Assembly (NCBI GenBank): GCA_015277795.1
Contig: CP063848.1
Span: 4,402,001-4,466,000 of the forward strand
Reading direction: 5' to 3'
Source of the DNA: Massilia sp. UMI-21
GTDB lineage: Bacteria > Pseudomonadota > Gammaproteobacteria > Burkholderiales > Burkholderiaceae_D
Length of the DNA stretch: 64,000 nucleotides
Below are positions 1 through 7,413 of the stretch, in pieces. The notes beneath the pieces were generated by a model. It ran no database searches. It was not told the origin of the DNA and saw nothing but the letters and a program-made list of their open reading frames with translations. Made by a program: the position numbers and the translations under genes. Positions within the stretch are counted from its first letter, which is position 1; each line of letters starts with the position of its first letter.

Positions 1-975
1 AATGGCTTCCGGGCGCTGGCGCCACTTCACGTCCGGGTTGCGGCGCAGGGTGCCCAGGCCGCTGCACGGGGCGTCGACCAGCACGCGGTCGATCTTGCCG
101 GCCAGGCGCTTGATCTTGGCGTCGCGCTCATGCGCGATCAGGACCGGATGCACGTTCGACAGGCCGCTGCGCGCCATGCGGGGCTTGAGCTTGGCCAGGC
201 GCTTTTCCGACACGTCGAAGGCATACAGGCGGCCGGTGTTGCGCATGGTCGCGCCCAGCGCCAGGGTCTTGCCGCCGGCGCCGGCGCAGAAGTCGACCAC
301 CATTTCGCCGCGGCGCGCGCCGACGATCTGGGCCAGCACCTGGCTGCCCTCGTCCTGCACCTCGATCGCGCCTTCCTTGAACAGCGGCAGGTTCTGCAGC
401 GCCGGCTTCTTGAGCACGCGCAGGCCCAGCGGCGCGTACGGCATCGGTTCGGCGGCGATCGGCGCCTTGGCCAGCTCGGCGACGACGTCGTCGCGGTTGG
501 CCTTGATCGAGTTCACGCGCAGGTCGAGCGGGGCCGGCGTGTTGAGCACCGCGGCCAGCGCCAGCGCTTCTTCCTGGCCGAACTGCGCCACCAGCTTGTC
601 GTACAGCCAGCCCGGCAGGTTGGCCTGCATCTGCGGCGGCAGCAGCGAACGGTCGACTTCCTTGACGCGGGTGAGCAGATGGGTTTCGTCTTCGCTCAGG
701 CCGCCCAGGGCGTCGATGCCGGCGGTTTCGGCAAGCCCCAGCAGCGCCAGCTTGCGCATCGAGGGCGTGTTGCCGGCGCCGGCGAAGTCGGTGTAGAAGG
801 ATTTATTGCGCAGGACGGCATACACCGCCTCGGCGATGACGCCGCGCTCGCGGCCGCCGAAACGCGGGTGGTCCTTGAAGTAGCGCGACAGGGTAACGTC
901 GGCGGGCGACATGAAGCGCAGGATCTCGCGCAGTACTTCTTCGGTATTGCCGATGATCGCTGGAGGCAATCTCAT
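1..975 (-). CDS. RsmB/NOP2-family RNA m5C methyltransferase, partial
   Basis: S-adenosylmethionine-dependent RNA cytosine-5 methyltransferase (RsmB/RsmF/NOP2-Sun family), acting on ribosomal RNA in the cytoplasm. The frame is open from ATG at 975 to the window edge (325 codons), so the C-terminus is missing. Visible family marks are a lead-in VQDEGSQ, an SAM-binding block DFCAGAGGKT, and the catalytic-region motif DAPCSGLGTLRRNPD with a cysteine. The second family cysteine (TCS block) should lie beyond the window. An N-terminal helical NusB-like region precedes the Rossmann domain. It lies 25 bp downstream of purN on the same strand, so co-transcription is likely. The exact target cytosine cannot be told from this fragment. 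Confidence 0.88.
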   Translation of the reverse strand, partial: MRLPPAIIGNTEEVLREILRFMSPADVTLSRYFKDHPRFGGRERGVIAEAVYAVLRNKSFYTDFAGAGNTPSMRKLALLGLAETAGIDALGGLSEDETHLLTRVKEVDRSLLPPQMQANLPGWLYDKLVAQFGQEEALALAAVLNTPAPLDLRVNSIKANRDDVVAELAKAPIAAEPMPYAPLGLRVLKKPALQNLPLFKEGAIEVQDEGSQVLAQIVGARRGEMVVDFCAGAGGKTLALGATMRNTGRLYAFDVSEKRLAKLKPRMARSGLSNVHPVLIAHERDAKIKRLAGKIDRVLVDAPCSGLGTLRRNPDVKWRQRPEAI

Positions 976-1000
976 GGTGTTCCTTAATTTTCTAAACTGA

Positions 1001-1648
1001 TCAAATGCTTGTGGTTGCGGCGGGCGCCTGGTCGGAAGTGGCACCTCCGCGGTGGCGGACCACGCCGTTTTCGATACTGAGCCTGTCTTCGACGAACAGA
1101 CGCACGGCATACGGATAAAGCTTGTGTTCCTCGACCAGCACGCGGGCCGACAAGGATTCCTCGGTGTCGTCCGGCAGCACCGGCACCCGTGCCTGCGCCA
1201 CGATCGGACCGTGATCCAGTTCCGCCGTCACGAAATGCACGGTCGCGCCGTGTTCTTTCTCGCCCGCATCAATCGCCTGCTGGTGCGTTCCCAGGCCCGG
1301 GAACAGCGGCAGCAGCGACGGGTGAATATTCAGCATGCGGCCGGCGTAGTGCGCGACGAAGGGCGCCGTCAGGATGCGCATGAAGCCGGCGAGCACGACC
1401 AGGTCGGGGGCAAAGCGGTCGATCGTTTCCTGCAGCGCCGCATCGAACTCGGCGCGGGTGGCGAATTCCTTGTTCGCCACCACCGCCGTCGGGATGCCGC
1501 GGGCCTGGGCGAATGCCAGTCCCTGCGCTTCCGGCTTGTTGCTGATGACGGCTGCGATGCGGGCCAGCCAGCCCTGGGCTTCGAGCGCGCGCACGAGCGC
1601 TTCCATGTTGCTGCCGCGGCCGGAAATGAGGATCACGATATTTTTCAT
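1001..1648 (-). CDS. purN: Phosphoribosylglycinamide formyltransferase (GART)
   Basis: Transfers the formyl group of 10-formyl-THF to GAR in de novo purine synthesis. The protein is 215 aa, close to the about 212 aa usual for PurN. It begins MKNIVILISGRGSNM, the typical N-terminal phosphate-binding strand and loop. It carries LAGFMRIL, the NIHPSLLPLFPG block with catalytic Asn and His, and the downstream catalytic Asp in TAELDHGPI. An in-frame ATG three codons upstream (1657) is possible, but 1648 matches the family start. It sits between the barstar-like gene (74-bp gap) and the rRNA methyltransferase (25-bp gap), all on the minus strand. The last residues (an Ala/Thr-rich tail) are lineage-specific. 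Confidence 0.95.
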   Translation of the reverse strand: MKNIVILISGRGSNMEALVRALEAQGWLARIAAVISNKPEAQGLAFAQARGIPTAVVANKEFATRAEFDAALQETIDRFAPDLVVLAGFMRILTAPFVAHYAGRMLNIHPSLLPLFPGLGTHQQAIDAGEKEHGATVHFVTAELDHGPIVAQARVPVLPDDTEESLSARVLVEEHKLYPYAVRLFVEDRLSIENGVVRHRGGATSDQAPAATTSI

Positions 1649-1722
1649 ACCCCGCATTGTACCGTATCGCCGGCGGGCAACCGCGGCGGGCGGGGGGCTT
1701 GGGCTGCCAGCCCGGCGAGCGT

Positions 1723-2130
1723 TCAGGCCGGGATCGCGAAGGAGTAGAATACCCGGAAAGGGACTTTCTTCTCGGCCCAGAATTCGGCGGCGTCGCGGAA
1801 CACGTCGAGCAGGTTCTCGCGTGCTTCCTTGTCGAACTTTTGCGCGCTGGGCAACTGCTCCAGCACGACCAGGAAGCCCGTCTGCGGACCGGCCTCGGCC
1901 ACCGTCTCGGTGAGGCACTTGCGCAGCGCGTCAAAATTCTTGCTGCAGGGCTTGGGGAAATAAAAGTTTTCGCCGATGCGGGCGCACACCTGCTGCTTGG
2001 TCAGGGTGTTGGCGCAATGCGCATACAAGAAGTGATGACCCAGGCGCGCAGCCTCCTGCTGCAGCTCGGCGACGCGGAAGGCGCGGATCGACTGCACAAG
2101 ATTGGGCGGCACTCTCATCAACAAACTCAT
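1723..2130 (-). CDS. Barstar-related protein
   Basis: A 135-aa protein resembling the barstar (barnase inhibitor) fold. It has a hydrophobic RAFRVAELQQEAARLG lead, then CANTLTKQQVCARIGENFYFP, then NFDALRKCL, the usual barstar pattern of helix, aromatic strand and DAL helix. Start ATG 2130 is chosen because GAGGA lies just upstream; an alternative ATG lies at 2118. No barnase-type RNase gene is next to it. It may be an inhibitor of a ribonuclease encoded elsewhere or a housekeeping barstar homologue. It heads the minus-strand string barstar-like, purN, methyltransferase. Family assignment is from residue pattern only. Confidence 0.75.
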   Translation of the reverse strand: MSLLMRVPPNLVQSIRAFRVAELQQEAARLGHHFLYAHCANTLTKQQVCARIGENFYFPKPCSKNFDALRKCLTETVAEAGPQTGFLVVLEQLPSAQKFDKEARENLLDVFRDAAEFWAEKKVPFRVFYSFAIPA

Positions 2131-2529
2131 TTTTTCCTCAAACTGACCAGGTCGGTGTAGAGCGGGGCCGGAAGCACCACGCGTCTCGATGCTTGGCATC
2201 CGCCGCATCCTCATCTCCCGCTGTCGTTTCCATACGCCAATAAGACCCTAATTTGTGTAAGGGTAACGTTTTGTGGTATTGGAAGCAACCCAAATGTGAT
2301 TCAGGGAATCTCATTTGTAAAAATTAGTAGCTGCGCATATGCATCAACCGCCCCGCCAATTCCAGCGCCTTCATTCTGCCGGCGGGCGGAACATGCTTGC
2401 GTTGCTGTTACATTTTGTTGCCACGAGGATCCAGCAGCCAATGCGGATCGGATTACCATAGGAGTTAGAAAAGTCCGGTCGGTTCGCGCCAGACCAGACC
2501 CGTCGAACCTGTCCAAAACGAGGTAGAAC
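2131..2529. other. Divergent intergenic region, no gene seen
   Basis: About 400 bp separate the minus-strand barstar-like gene from the plus-strand glycine-zipper gene. The stretch 2240-2340 is AT-richer than its surroundings and should hold both promoters. The best plus-strand candidate, TTGTAA at 2315 with TATGCA 17 bp later, is weak. I see no RNA gene or convincing operator. Confidence 0.4.
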
Positions 2530-3036
2530 ATGAACTTTCAAGCCAAACTGATCATTGCCGCCACGGGTCTTGCCGCACTGCCGCTGGCCCAGGCCCAGGA
2601 TTTCGAAGACTTCGGCCGCGTGGTGCGCGTGCAGCCGCGTGTGGAACAGATTCGCGTGCCGCGCCAGGAATGCCGCACCGACTACGTGCAGGTGCCGACC
2701 CAGCAGCAACGCGGCGCCGGCGGCGGCATCGTCGGCGGTATCGTCGGCGGCCTGCTCGGCAACCAGGTCGGCGGCGGCAGCGGTCGTGTCGCCGCGACGG
2801 CGGCGGGCGCCATCGCCGGCGCCATGATCGGCGACCGTGCGGAAAACGACAATCGCCCGCAAGGCGTGCAAGAGCAGGCCGTGCGCCAGTGCCGCACGGT
2901 CGATGCCTACGAAACGCGCACCAACGGCTACGACGTGACCTATGAATACCGCGGCCAGTCCTACACCACCCTGATGAACCGCGACCCGGGCAACCGCGTG
3001 CGCCTGCGCGTGTCGGTCCAGCCGATCGATTACTGA
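2530..3036 (+). CDS. Exported glycine-zipper (2TM) protein
   Basis: A 168-aa exported protein. Residues 1-22 form a signal peptide cleaved after AQA. A charged domain follows with PRQECRTDYVQVP, then a glycine zipper at about residues 62-100 (GGGIVGGIVGGLLGNQVGGG, then AAGAIAGAMIGD). The C-terminus has CRTVDAYETR and a beta-rich YDVTYEYRGQSY segment. This layout matches the Rickettsia 17-kDa/SlyB-like glycine-zipper family, which sits in or near the outer membrane. There is no lipobox cysteine, so it is not a lipoprotein. It stands alone with its own upstream region and is followed by a hairpin. Its specific role is unknown. Confidence 0.75.
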   Translation: MNFQAKLIIAATGLAALPLAQAQDFEDFGRVVRVQPRVEQIRVPRQECRTDYVQVPTQQQRGAGGGIVGGIVGGLLGNQVGGGSGRVAATAAGAIAGAMIGDRAENDNRPQGVQEQAVRQCRTVDAYETRTNGYDVTYEYRGQSYTTLMNRDPGNRVRLRVSVQPIDY

Positions 3037-3051
3037 TCTTCTGATCCTGCC

Positions 3052-3082
3052 GGGGTTCCCGTGCTTGCGCGGTGGGAACCCC
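3052..3082 (+). terminator. Hairpin downstream of the glycine-zipper gene
   Basis: GGGGTTCCC (3052-3060) pairs perfectly with GGGAACCCC (3074-3082) over a 13-nt loop, 15 bp after the stop. There is no U-tract, so it may be a weak terminator or an mRNA-end stabiliser. Confidence 0.45.
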
Positions 3083-3118
3083 TCCCCCGATAATAGGGCG
3101 ATTCAACCAGGTTGCCCT

Positions 3119-3901
3119 ATGCTCATCAAACGTAAATCCATCGAACAGGCCGAGTCTTCGCGCCGTCCCGCGCGCAAGCCCAGGTTCGCTCCCGTCACCC
3201 TGTCCGAACAGGACGGCGTCCGCTATCTCCACTTCGGCACCGAATGGGTGCAGGGCGCGATGCGCATCCGCAAGCCGGACTGGCCGGAGCTGGAATACGC
3301 CCAGCAGATGATGGCCTGGATGCTGTTCATCGCGTCGCCCCGGGCGATCGCCCAGCTGGGGCTCGGCGCCGCCACCCTCACCAAATTCTGCTACCGCCAG
3401 TTTCCCGAGGCGGGCGTGACCGCCGTCGAACTGAACGCGTCGGTGATCGGCATCTGCGCCTCGATGTTCAAGCTGCCGCCAGAAGACGAGCGCCTGCGGG
3501 TGCTGGAGATGGATGCGATGGATTTCGTGCTCGACCCCGTCAACCACGGCGCCTTCGACGTGCTGCAGTGCGACCTGTACGACGCCACCGCGCGCGGCCC
3601 GGTGCTCGATACGCCCGAGTTCTACCAGGCCTGCAACGACTGCCTGGCCGAGGGCGGCATCATGACGGTCAACCTGTTCGGCGACCATCCGAGCTTTGCC
3701 AAGAACCTGAAGGCGATGAAGTTCGCCTTCGAGCAGGTGATCTGCCTGCCGGAAGTCCACGAAGGCAATGTGGTGGCGCTGTGCTTCAGGAACCGTCCGC
3801 AGCTGGACAAGGACGCGCTCGCCGCCCGCGCGGCCCAGATCGTGGCCGCCACCAAGCTGCCGGCCAAGTCCTGGGTCAAGGGACTCCTTGCAGCCAACTG
3901 A
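3119..3901 (+). CDS. Spermidine-synthase-like methyltransferase-fold protein
   Basis: A 260-aa Rossmann-fold protein of the spermine/spermidine synthase-like group. The nucleotide-binding stretch LGLGAATLTKF is followed by an acidic strand end (TAVELN), an EMDAMDFV segment, and DVLQCDLYD where true synthases have the DxxD-type catalytic loop. The N-terminal beta-hairpin domain is short. Start ATG 3119 is preferred over an upstream GTG-type extension because it begins a normal charged N-terminus. Such proteins are commonly annotated as spermidine synthase, but polyamine synthase activity cannot be confirmed here. The gene lies 25 bp upstream of the ATPase gene at 3927 and could be co-transcribed with it. 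Confidence 0.72.
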   Translation: MLIKRKSIEQAESSRRPARKPRFAPVTLSEQDGVRYLHFGTEWVQGAMRIRKPDWPELEYAQQMMAWMLFIASPRAIAQLGLGAATLTKFCYRQFPEAGVTAVELNASVIGICASMFKLPPEDERLRVLEMDAMDFVLDPVNHGAFDVLQCDLYDATARGPVLDTPEFYQACNDCLAEGGIMTVNLFGDHPSFAKNLKAMKFAFEQVICLPEVHEGNVVALCFRNRPQLDKDALAARAAQIVAATKLPAKSWVKGLLAAN

Positions 3902-3926
3902 AACACCTTTTACTCGGGAGTAGCAC

Positions 3927-5747
3927 GTGAAACCGCATGCCGTCCAGAATGCCGCCACCTCGACGCCCAGGGCGCCGCGCCTGCGCGCGCTCGACCTGCA
4001 GTCGATCTTCTCCTGGCTGCTGGCGGACGGCATCGTCACCAAGGAAGACGTCAAGGCGCAGTTCGCGCAGGCGCAGGCCATCCTGAAGAATGCGGCCGGA
4101 TCGATGCATCCCCTGACCGCCGTCGCGCAATGCAAGCTGGTATCGGGCCAGCCGCCGCACCGGCTGCTCACGCTCGACGCGCTGACCGAATGGTGTGCGG
4201 CCAAGGTCGGCCTGCCCTTCATTCGCATCGATCCGCTCAAGATCGACTTCGCCAAGGTGGCGGACGTGATGTCGGCCAGCTACGCGGCACGCTTTAACAT
4301 CCTGCCGGTGGACATGAGCGCCTCGACGCTGGTGGTGGCGACGGCCGATCCGGCCAATGTCGAATGGGAAACCGAGATCGCCAAGCTCTCGCGTCGCAAG
4401 ATTGAACTGGTGCTCGCCAACCCGCTCGATATCGCCCAGTACATCTCGCAATTCTTCAGCCTGGCCAAATCGGTGCGCGACGCCAACCGCCTTACCGGGC
4501 AAGACCTGGCCATGCGGAACAATTTCGAGCAGCTGGTCGAGCTGGGCAAATCGAACAGGCAGTTCGACGCCAACGACCAGCACATCGTCAACATCGTCGA
4601 CTGGCTGTGGAGCTACGCCTTCGAGCAGCGCGCCTCGGATATTCACCTGGAACCGAAACGCGAATTCGCCGTGATCCGCTTCCGCATCGACGGCGTGCTG
4701 CACCAGGTCTACCAGGTGCCGGCCGTGGTCATGATCGCCATGACCGCGCGCATCAAGCTGCTGGGGCGCATGGACGTGATCGAAAAGCGCCGCCCGCAGG
4801 ACGGCCGCATCAAGACCCGCACGGCGGGCGGCCAGGAAGTCGAACTGCGCCTGTCGACGCTGCCGACGGCCTTCGGCGAAAAGCTGGTGATGCGTATTTT
4901 CGACCCCGAGGTGGTGGTCAAGACGCTGCCGGAGCTGGGCTTTCCAGCGGACGACGCGGCGCGCTGGGATGCGCTGACCAATCGGCCGCATGGAATTATC
5001 CTGGTGACGGGTCCGACCGGTTCGGGCAAGACCACCACGCTGTATACGACGCTCAAGGCATTGGCGACCAGCGAGGTGAATGTCTGCACGGTGGAAGATC
5101 CGATCGAGATGGTCGAGGCCTCGTTCAACCAGATGCAGGTGCAACCGGGGATCGACCTGTCCTTCGCCGACGGGGTGCGTGCGCTGATGCGGCAGGACCC
5201 GGACATCATCATGGTGGGCGAGATCCGCGATTTGCCCACCGCCGACATGGCAATCCAGGCGGCGCTGACCGGGCATCTGGTGTTGTCGACGCTGCACACC
5301 AATGACGCGCCGGCCGCCGTGGTGCGCCTGCTGGAGCTGGGAGTGCCCGATTACCTGCTGGAAGCGACCCTGATCGGCGTCATGGCGCAGCGCCTGGTGC
5401 GCACGCTCTGCCCCGACTGCAAGGCGCCCGGCGGAGAACTCAGCGACGAGGTCTGGCAGAGCATCGGAGGCGCCTGGAATATCCCGAAGCCGTCGACCGT
5501 GTATCGTCCGGTCGGATGCCCGGAGTGCCGGCAGACCGGCTATCGTGGCCGCACGGGTATCTATGAACTGCTGACGGTGAGTGAAGGCTTTGCGCGCGTG
5601 GTGCGCGAATCGGGCGAGATCCAGAAGCTGCGCCAGCAGAGCGTGCTGGATGGCATGAGGCCGCTACGCATCGCGGGGGCGATGAAGGTGGTCGAGGGCG
5701 TGACCACGGCCGACGAGATACTGAAGGTGACCGCGGCGCTGGTGTGA
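3927..5747 (+). CDS. GspE/PilB-type secretion ATPase
   Basis: A 606-aa cytoplasmic hexameric ATPase of the type II secretion/type IV pilus family. An N-terminal MshE/GspE-N-like domain occupies roughly residues 1-190. The AAA-type core holds Walker A GPTGSGKT at about residue 362, an Asp box, Walker B DPDIIMVGEIRD and the His box GHLVLSTLHTND. A C-terminal zinc-binding tetracysteine module has CPDC and CPEC pairs. All catalytic residues appear intact. No pilus or secretion partner genes lie nearby, so its apparatus must be encoded elsewhere. It may instead be a stand-alone MshE-N-type protein able to bind cyclic di-GMP, which is an inference from the domain type. Confidence 0.88.
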   Translation: MKPHAVQNAATSTPRAPRLRALDLQSIFSWLLADGIVTKEDVKAQFAQAQAILKNAAGSMHPLTAVAQCKLVSGQPPHRLLTLDALTEWCAAKVGLPFIRIDPLKIDFAKVADVMSASYAARFNILPVDMSASTLVVATADPANVEWETEIAKLSRRKIELVLANPLDIAQYISQFFSLAKSVRDANRLTGQDLAMRNNFEQLVELGKSNRQFDANDQHIVNIVDWLWSYAFEQRASDIHLEPKREFAVIRFRIDGVLHQVYQVPAVVMIAMTARIKLLGRMDVIEKRRPQDGRIKTRTAGGQEVELRLSTLPTAFGEKLVMRIFDPEVVVKTLPELGFPADDAARWDALTNRPHGIILVTGPTGSGKTTTLYTTLKALATSEVNVCTVEDPIEMVEASFNQMQVQPGIDLSFADGVRALMRQDPDIIMVGEIRDLPTADMAIQAALTGHLVLSTLHTNDAPAAVVRLLELGVPDYLLEATLIGVMAQRLVRTLCPDCKAPGGELSDEVWQSIGGAWNIPKPSTVYRPVGCPECRQTGYRGRTGIYELLTVSEGFARVVRESGEIQKLRQQSVLDGMRPLRIAGAMKVVEGVTTADEILKVTAALV

Positions 5748-5792
5748 AACCGGGTTGTACAACTGCCACTAGCGCAAACCGGGATGCCCGGC

Positions 5793-5798
5793 TATAAT
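5793..5798 (+). promoter_or_regulatory. -10 element of first tRNA-Lys
   Basis: A perfect TATAAT lies 12 bp upstream of the tRNA. The second tRNA-Lys has the same element at the same distance, supporting its use. No good -35 is visible for this copy. Confidence 0.65.
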
Positions 5799-5810
5799 GT
5801 TGCCTCTTTC

Positions 5811-5886
5811 GGGTCGTTAGCTCAGTTGGTAGAGCAGCGGACTTTTAATCCGTTGGTCGCAGGTTCGAGCCCCGCACGGCCTACCA
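5811..5886 (+). tRNA. tRNA-Lys (UUU), first copy
   Basis: A 76-nt tRNA with encoded CCA. Acceptor GGGTCGT pairs with ACGGCCT through wobble pairs. The anticodon loop CTTTTAA gives anticodon TTT at 5844-5846. The D-arm AGCTCAGTTGGTAGAGC is canonical. The T-stem GCAGG/CCCGC has an A-C mismatch (5861-5873), whereas the second copy at 14766 has a perfect T-A pair there. The unit from -10 box through terminator is repeated at 14748-14887. Confidence 0.95.
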
Positions 5887-5906
5887 GAATAAGTTGTAGC
5901 AAAGAA

Positions 5907-5936
5907 GGCGTTACGAGTGATCGTAGCGCCTTTTTT
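5907..5936 (+). terminator. Rho-independent terminator of first tRNA-Lys
   Basis: GGCGTTACGA pairs with TCGTAGCGCC (one wobble pair) over a GTGA loop, followed by six T. The second tRNA-Lys has a homologous terminator. Confidence 0.9.
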
Positions 5937-6026
5937 GTTTTCTGGCATATCTGCCGAGGGAGTAGCAAGACAATTAAGGCGCGACCGAATGACGCCCTGT
6001 CCAGCTGCGCACGTTTGCCTCCTGAG

Positions 6027-7037
6027 TCACGACTTTGGCTCTCTAGCTAGCGCGATGGAGTCAACAATTTGATCCCACATTTCGAGAGCATCTTCGTTTC
6101 CTAATTTCGTAGTCGTAGGAGTGCCGTCATTGAGAGGCTGTGCAGAATCTAACGACAGGGAAATCTGAGGAGCAGTCTTACCAGGACTCTTGCGCTTGGT
6201 CTCGAGCATGAACTTAAATGTGCGCTCGTCCTCTCCCCTCCCTAAATAGCCGATACCGAGCCACTCATCAGCCGACATGCCTGCAATGGATCGCTCCCGA
6301 GCTCGGAGTACTTCCGTGCGAATTTTAAGATCTCGCAGAACCGAGCGATCGCGCGACATCCTCGCTAGAAGAGGTAACGCATCGTCGCGAGCGTATGTAT
6401 CTATATTAACCTCAAGCGACAGACCGCTATTGTCGCGAAAGCCAAAGTTCGCGCTCTCCTGAGATAGTTCTGCAGAAAGAATCACCGGACCAAGACAAAA
6501 ACCTTGCCGCTCATTTCTACCTAAGGACTTCCATTCCTTTATTGCGCTAGACAACCTAAGCAATTTCTCTTCAGCTTGGATGAATCCGTTACGGAAAGAC
6601 TCCAACCGAAGCTTGATCATGGCAGGGCCGCGCAAAAAATAAAGCTCGCTAAAGTATGCATCTTCAATTTCTTGAACGCGGAAAAGAATCATTTCATCCG
6701 ATATTTCCTTATCGTATCGTAGAACATCCACAGTGTCACTCTCGGAGTCTTGTAACTTCAATCTCCTTTCCTGGACTATATTTTTGAACCTCTCTTTTGT
6801 CATGCCATCAAATTGAATAACAATATCTAAGGATGGATCTTGAGGCCCTGCCTCTGGCAACTCGAGAATTCCCGTAACAATGGGGGAAATTGAAAACGAC
6901 ACAGGAATTTCGATAGAATGCCGACCTACGCAGAATCTTTGCATATCATTCTTTGGCATTGTTTCCTGCCGCCCCGTTGAATCAATGTCACATCCCAACA
7001 AAATCAATGAAAATAACACTACAAGAAGCTTAATCAT
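6027..7037 (-). CDS. Tli4-like T6SS immunity lipoprotein
   Basis: A 336-aa predicted lipoprotein with a lipobox LLGC at residues 13-16, placing it at the periplasmic face of a membrane. It has two similar halves. The first starts near FCVGRHSIEIPVSFS and the second near FCLGPVILSAELSQE, the arrangement of the Tle-cognate immunity protein 4 (Tli4) N- and C-domains. Its likely role is to neutralise a periplasmic phospholipase effector. It lies downstream of the DUF2235 effector gene on the same strand but after a 376-bp gap, unlike the overlapping genes above it. Its base composition is distinctly lower in GC than the surrounding chromosome (43% in 6541-6600), pointing to transfer. Pairing with this particular effector is inference. 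Confidence 0.72.
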   Translation of the reverse strand: MIKLLVVLFSLILLGCDIDSTGRQETMPKNDMQRFCVGRHSIEIPVSFSISPIVTGILELPEAGPQDPSLDIVIQFDGMTKERFKNIVQERRLKLQDSESDTVDVLRYDKEISDEMILFRVQEIEDAYFSELYFLRGPAMIKLRLESFRNGFIQAEEKLLRLSSAIKEWKSLGRNERQGFCLGPVILSAELSQESANFGFRDNSGLSLEVNIDTYARDDALPLLARMSRDRSVLRDLKIRTEVLRARERSIAGMSADEWLGIGYLGRGEDERTFKFMLETKRKSPGKTAPQISLSLDSAQPLNDGTPTTTKLGNEDALEMWDQIVDSIALAREPKS

Positions 7038-7413
7038 GATAAGTCCGCCGTCGCCGCCAAGCCAGCCTCAACGTGTATTGATCGCCTGAACCAACCTTTC
7101 GCAAGCTGTTCAACAGCCTTGAAAATGCGATCAGCCATTACGGGCGCTCGAATTTGCCATCCCTAATTTACACAAAATGGACGCCCCCAGAACATAAACT
7201 TACAATATCGATCTTCTTAGCGCTATAATGTGTCTAGATAAGTAAGATGCAAGCGCACAACGTATGTGTGTTATTTGTATGTCTGATCGCTTTAACTGAG
7301 ATACAGTCCGCCTTTCGATTGTTCCCCGTGTCGTCAAAATAAGCATCAGCCACCATAATCGATTCAACTATCTGGTTTAACAATAGAGCCGGCATCATTC
7401 GCGATATTGGCTA
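7038..7413. other. AT-rich gap between effector and Tli4-like gene
   Basis: These 376 bp separate the effector stop from the immunity-like start, while every other junction in the module overlaps. Neither strand shows a convincing coding region, RNA gene or transposon end. It could hold a separate promoter for the immunity gene or be the remnant of a lost gene. Confidence 0.4.
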
